Origin: Candidatus Taylorbacteria bacterium RIFCSPLOWO2_01_FULL_45_15b
GTDB lineage: Bacteria; Patescibacteriota; Minisyncoccia; Phycocordibacterales; 01-FULL-45-15b
Assembly (NCBI GenBank): GCA_001822655.1
Contig: MHRX01000015.1
Span: forward strand, 1-9,706
Length of the DNA stretch: 9,706 nt
Direction: 5' to 3'
The notes beneath the pieces are model-generated. The model was given only the letters and a program-made list of their open reading frames with translations. It searched no databases and was not told where the DNA came from. The stretch's first letter is position 1; each line of letters opens with the position of its first letter. The position numbers were made by a program, and so were the translations under genes. This document shows positions 6,213 to 9,706 of this stretch, one piece after another.

Positions 6213-7655
6213 TCATCTCCACTCGAAAAACAAAGGAGGTATACTGCGGTACACGAGATCATTTTCCTTGACCCAGCCATCTACACCGGAGTGAAAATTC
6301 ACATACCACCACCAAAGACCGCTTACGAAGTCGGGACCGTCCGTGAGTTGCCCCTTCTTGCCGGGGGGTTGCGGAGATCCCGGGACAACAGGGGCGGTCA
6401 GACCTGCCGCCTCCCGGACATCCGCGGTCGTGTCGCTTTTCACCCTCGCATAAAGATTTAACTGAAGTTCAACATCTCCGTCGATGCTAAAGGCGATGAC
6501 ATAATCGTCAGCATTTACATTATCAAACGTATCCGCGCAACGCACATAAAACTCATACGACTGACCGCTTTCCACACTCACCCACTCGCTATGGGCGGTG
6601 CTTCCTGTTACTGAAAAAGTGTCAGTCATGGATGCGTAGGGAATATTTGCAGTCGTACTCATTTTGCACGTTGCAGTTTCATTGGTATTTAAGAGGAGCT
6701 CTACTTCCGTCAATCCGGACGACAAAGCTCCCGATGGCGAGCCGTTGAACCTGGCCGGGGCTTGTGTCTCATTGTAGATTTGTCCGATTTCTCCGTCTGT
6801 CAACGGCCGATTAAAGATTCTTAAGTCATCAATGAGACCCTTGAATGTGGTGAAATTACTGTTCCCGGTCGGAGCGCCACCTATTATAAGAGGACTCGAA
6901 TTAATTGCTGGTTCGCAGACTGCCGCAGTTTCTGTATGCACCAACAGGTTGCTTAAAAATACGTCTCTCCGTTTGGGAGAGGCCGAATGATCGTATCGAA
7001 CAACAATGTTGGCCCACTCGGAGGCCGGAATAGATTGAGACATCGCTATTCCGTTATTAAAACTGCATCCTTTAATTTGAACCCACAATCCGTATGCCAC
7101 TCCGTAGTAATTGATGGCCAGAGAATAATTTCTATCGGTCTCTTCGACACCCTTCACAGCCACCGCCTGAACATGGGGAGCGGTTGGGCCGATGTTAGAC
7201 GTATTAACCCAAGCCGAAATTGTAAATGACCCCGGAATATCAAGCTCATTGCTGTCGGGAACAGTGATGTAATCATTGGGTACCGACGGAACGTCGGCAA
7301 GACTCTCGAAGAGAGAGACACTTTCACCCTCGTCGAACGGACTCATTTCGCTCCATTCAACTCCAACAAGCGTTCCGGTATTACCAAATCCCGACGAATC
7401 AGCCGTAGTGCCCCCGGTTCCCTCGTCGAATTTCCAATAACCCACGATACCCGACCCTGGCCCGGAGATGGACGCGCCGAGTGTCGTGCGATCTACCCCA
7501 CCAACAACGCGAGCGATCTCTCCGGCAATATTTTTTGCCATGTTCCAACGCATAGCAATATATTCGCTGACATCAACATCCATGACTTTGGCGGCAGTCA
7601 ACAATGTAATGGCAACGATAAGAGTGCTTGATGCCAATGCTACTATTTTTTTCAT
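6213..7655 (-). CDS. Exported LamG / FN3-like / SH3b surface protein
   Basis: The 480-residue product starts with a signal or anchor segment (MKKIVALASSTLIVAITLLT). A LamG/concanavalin A-like domain covers about residues 68-297, from GIVGYWKFDEG through FTISAWVNTS and WANIVVRYDHS to GLIDDLRIFNRPLTDGEI. An Ig/FN3-like domain covers about 300-392 (YEFYVRCADTFDN). A bacterial SH3 domain covers about 402-468, with GLWWWYVNF and GVDGWVKENDL. Such combinations bind glycans or peptidoglycan at the cell surface; no catalytic domain is seen. Five cysteines lie outside the membrane segment. A GTG at 7676 is in frame, but ATG 7655 gives a normal signal sequence and is preferred. There is no sorting motif or C-terminal membrane segment, so attachment is by the N-terminal segment or the SH3 domain. 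The gene follows its own promoter. Confidence 0.85.
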   Translation of the reverse strand: MKKIVALASSTLIVAITLLTAAKVMDVDVSEYIAMRWNMAKNIAGEIARVVGGVDRTTLGASISGPGSGIVGYWKFDEGTGGTTADSSGFGNTGTLVGVEWSEMSPFDEGESVSLFESLADVPSVPNDYITVPDSNELDIPGSFTISAWVNTSNIGPTAPHVQAVAVKGVEETDRNYSLAINYYGVAYGLWVQIKGCSFNNGIAMSQSIPASEWANIVVRYDHSASPKRRDVFLSNLLVHTETAAVCEPAINSSPLIIGGAPTGNSNFTTFKGLIDDLRIFNRPLTDGEIGQIYNETQAPARFNGSPSGALSSGLTEVELLLNTNETATCKMSTTANIPYASMTDTFSVTGSTAHSEWVSVESGQSYEFYVRCADTFDNVNADDYVIAFSIDGDVELQLNLYARVKSDTTADVREAAGLTAPVVPGSPQPPGKKGQLTDGPDFVSGLWWWYVNFHSGVDGWVKENDLVYRSIPPLFFEWR

Positions 7656-7705
7656 TTTGTCTTGCGACCGTATCACTAAATTTCGATTAAACTCATTCTC
7701 CCCTC

Positions 7706-7724
7706 TTCACGCCGAAAGCGTGAA
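7706..7724 (-). promoter_or_regulatory. Leader hairpin upstream of the LamG gene
   Basis: TTCACGC and GCGTGAA form a perfect 7-bp stem with a five-base loop. On the minus strand it is followed by GAGGGGAG, a Shine-Dalgarno-like run that belongs to no obvious long frame. It lacks a U-tract, so it is not a terminator; a stabilising or regulatory role in the leader of about 130 bases is possible. Confidence 0.4.
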
Positions 7725-7792
7725 ATCACTTATCTTTAAAAAGCTTTTATTTCATACTCCGCGACGAAAATCGTAATATTCATAACTCACTT

Positions 7793-7822
7793 ATTATAGC
7801 GTAAATACTCTCTTCCAAACAA
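7793..7822 (-). promoter_or_regulatory. Promoter of the LamG-HAD unit
   Basis: TTGTTT (7822-7817), an 18-base spacer and a perfect TATAAT (7798-7793) lie between the ATPase stop codon and the LamG gene. The transcript would start near 7786. Confidence 0.6.
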
Positions 7823-7839
7823 GGAGCTTTAGAGCGGGT

Positions 7840-9706
7840 TCAAGAACTCTCATAAGTAGAATTTATCTCGCCAGGAATCCGTTTAGCTCGAATTCTCCTA
7901 AATAATTTCAGAGCCTCATCTGCCACAATAACCGATAGGGACATACTTATAATAAGAAACCAATCATAAATACCAAGCGACACCGTATGCAACACGGATT
8001 GTAAAATCGGCGTATATACTGCAAGTATCTGCAGTAGTATGACCGCTAGAAATGCGCCGAAGAGATAAGGATTCTTGAGTGGAACGGAAAAAACTGACCG
8101 CGTAGCAGAGCGAGAATTTAGAGCATTCAACCATTGGAGGACGGCAAGAGTAGTGAGTGCAACGGTCGAAGCTTTCAGAAAACCCTGATCGATATACCAT
8201 GAAAAAATCAGCATGGTTACACACATCATGACCGTACCGATAATGAGAACGCGCAACAGCATCTTTTTGGTAACAAGTTCGGCATGGCCGACATATTTGC
8301 TCAAATTCTGCGAACGGGGTTCCATAGCCAGAGCCACGACCAGAAAACCGTCAGTAACCATGTTGAGCCAAATGATTTGACTTGGGAGAAGCGGAATACT
8401 TAACCCCACACTCAAAGCGGCCAGAATTACAAGCACCTCACCGGTATTGGTCGACAACAAATAAAAAAGCACGCGTTGAATCGACTTGTAAATGTTTCTG
8501 CCTTCCTTGATAGCGGAAACAATCCCGCCGAAATTATCGTCAAGAAGAATTATATCGGACGCATCCTTTGCAACTTCCGATCCTATCTTGCCCATTGAGA
8601 CGCCGAGATCCGCCGCAACAAGCGAAAGCGCGTCATTAACTCCGTCTCCCGTCATAGCGATTGTATGACCAAGCTTCTTGTACGATTCGATAATCGAGAG
8701 TTTTAATTCGGGAGTTATGCGCGCATAAACTTTGAGTGATGGTATGCGTTTTAGAAATTCCGCCTCCTTCAGAGCGCGAATTTCTTCACCTGTGATAATC
8801 TCGCTCTCTTGCTCCATAATTCCGACTTTTCGGGCAATGCTCATTGCCGTAACCTTGTGGTCGCCGGTAATCATGACCACAGCAATACCGGCTTCGCGGG
8901 CGCTTCGAAGCGCGGCGGGAACTTCGCTCCGAATTGCATCAGCAATGCCAAAAATCGCGACAAGTTCAAGAGGGGGCAGATTTTTCGGATCAATGGCATC
9001 CGAGACTGAATGAGACTCGGCGCACACGACGACTCGCAATCCTGCATGCGACATACTCGCGACCGCGGCGGCAATCTCTTTTTTCTTTAATTCATTTATC
9101 TCGCTGACGCCAGTACCGTCAAAAATTCGGTTGGCGACCGGTAATACAACTTCCGGCGCGCCGACGACGCGGAGGATATTTGTTCCTTTTTCACGATTGA
9201 TGACCGCGCGCATTTTTATATCCGAAGAAAAAGGAATTTCGCGAACACGAGGATATTCTTTTTCAATATCGTCTCTGTGAAATCCCAGCTTCTCGCCAAA
9301 GACAAGAAGAGACGCTTCCGTAGGATCTCCTGAAACCCTCCAAATCCCTTCTTTTTCATGAAAAAAAACGCGTGCGCTTGATACAAGAACCGCAGAGCGA
9401 CCTGCCGCCATGAGATCGGCGTGATCAGGAGCCACTATACTTTCTCCATTCTGAAACAGAGAGCCTTTCGCTTCATAGCCTTTTCCTACCACATCGTAAG
9501 TACCCGAGGCAGTGTACAGTTTCTCCACCATCATCTCGTTACGGGTTACAGTGCCAGTCTTATCAAGCGCAATCACCGATGCCTGACCCAGCGCTTCGAC
9601 TGCCTGTAGACGCTTCACAAGAACTCTCTGCTTGCTCATACGCCAAACGCCTAGAGCAAGAACAAGCGTAACAACGACAGGCAAACCCTCCGGTATTGCC
9701 GAAACC
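7840..9706 (-). CDS. Type II P-type cation ATPase (Ca2+-ATPase-like), C-terminal 621 residues
   Basis: The reading frame runs off the right edge; the first visible residues are VSAIPEGLP, the ion-binding motif of membrane helix M4. Next come the phosphorylation motif DKTGTVT (Asp at 9564-9562), GDPTEA, TGDHKVTA, TGDGVND and a C-terminal membrane domain of about six helices. The residues matching the SERCA Ca2+ sites are kept: Glu in PEGLP, Asn and Glu in M5 (STNTGEV) and Asn and Asp in M6 (NMVTDG). Ca2+ export driven by ATP is therefore the likeliest role, although Mn2+ is possible. The N-terminal actuator domain and helices M1-M3 lie outside the window. Two positions depart from the family: GAPE is preceded by Val instead of Lys, and VNDAP reads VNDAL. 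The gene ends with TGA and no clear terminator. Confidence 0.93.
   Translation of the reverse strand, partial: VSAIPEGLPVVVTLVLALGVWRMSKQRVLVKRLQAVEALGQASVIALDKTGTVTRNEMMVEKLYTASGTYDVVGKGYEAKGSLFQNGESIVAPDHADLMAAGRSAVLVSSARVFFHEKEGIWRVSGDPTEASLLVFGEKLGFHRDDIEKEYPRVREIPFSSDIKMRAVINREKGTNILRVVGAPEVVLPVANRIFDGTGVSEINELKKKEIAAAVASMSHAGLRVVVCAESHSVSDAIDPKNLPPLELVAIFGIADAIRSEVPAALRSAREAGIAVVMITGDHKVTAMSIARKVGIMEQESEIITGEEIRALKEAEFLKRIPSLKVYARITPELKLSIIESYKKLGHTIAMTGDGVNDALSLVAADLGVSMGKIGSEVAKDASDIILLDDNFGGIVSAIKEGRNIYKSIQRVLFYLLSTNTGEVLVILAALSVGLSIPLLPSQIIWLNMVTDGFLVVALAMEPRSQNLSKYVGHAELVTKKMLLRVLIIGTVMMCVTMLIFSWYIDQGFLKASTVALTTLAVLQWLNALNSRSATRSVFSVPLKNPYLFGAFLAVILLQILAVYTPILQSVLHTVSLGIYDWFLIISMSLSVIVADEALKLFRRIRAKRIPGEINSTYESS

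Noticed and set aside
7840..7840. Start of the ATPase placed at the internal TTG (9684)
   Set aside because: The upstream codons continue VSAIPEG in the same frame, the conserved M4 motif, so the gene extends past the right edge.

Overview
The window looks like a piece of a Candidate Phyla Radiation (Patescibacteria, probably Parcubacteria-like) genome. The best evidence is the left-hand gene, whose secreted product starts with the VPAILNYQGRL-type domain followed by serine/threonine-rich ATSTF-type repeats, a protein type I associate with that group. The LamG plus SH3b surface protein, the short YihY-like protein and the scarcity of strong Shine-Dalgarno sequences fit this. UGA is used as a normal stop codon, so the recoded Gracilibacteria/SR1 lineages are excluded. 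The assignment comes from remembered family features, not from a search.

Layout, left to right. Positions 1-1246 (minus) hold the 5' part of a secreted repeat protein. Its sequence character changes sharply near position 95, where a subterminal hairpin and the first codons of a probable IS200/IS605-type transposase begin, so the gene seems to be broken by an insertion. A 430-base gap follows with a promoter for that gene, a possible 38-codon ORF, and a promoter for a LOG-family (TIGR00730-like) protein at 1677-2444 (plus). A terminator separates LOG from a convergent divergent adenylate-kinase-like protein (2515-3153, minus), which has its own consensus-like promoter and the only strong Shine-Dalgarno I found in the window.

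Positions 3280-5147 (minus) form a two-gene operon: a CapA-family protein followed, with an ATGA overlap, by a YihY/BrkB-family membrane protein. Both are envelope-associated. Upstream lies a 310-base gap with a perfect 18-bp inverted repeat and no confident gene. A HAD-IB phosphatase (5458-6162) and a LamG/FN3-like/SH3b surface protein (6213-7655) come next, both minus and only 50 bases apart. The right edge carries the C-terminal 621 residues of a type II (Ca2+-ATPase-like) P-type ATPase, whose 5' end lies outside the window.

Functionally most of the window concerns the cell envelope: two secreted surface proteins, a CapA-like enzyme, a YihY-like membrane protein and an ion pump, plus three small-molecule enzymes (LOG, HAD, kinase). 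I see no defence system, CRISPR array, tRNA or rRNA. The most notable items are the apparent IS insertion, the perfect palindrome at 5409-5448, promoters placed so close to start codons that leaderless translation is likely, and departures from normally invariant residues in the kinase and the ATPase.
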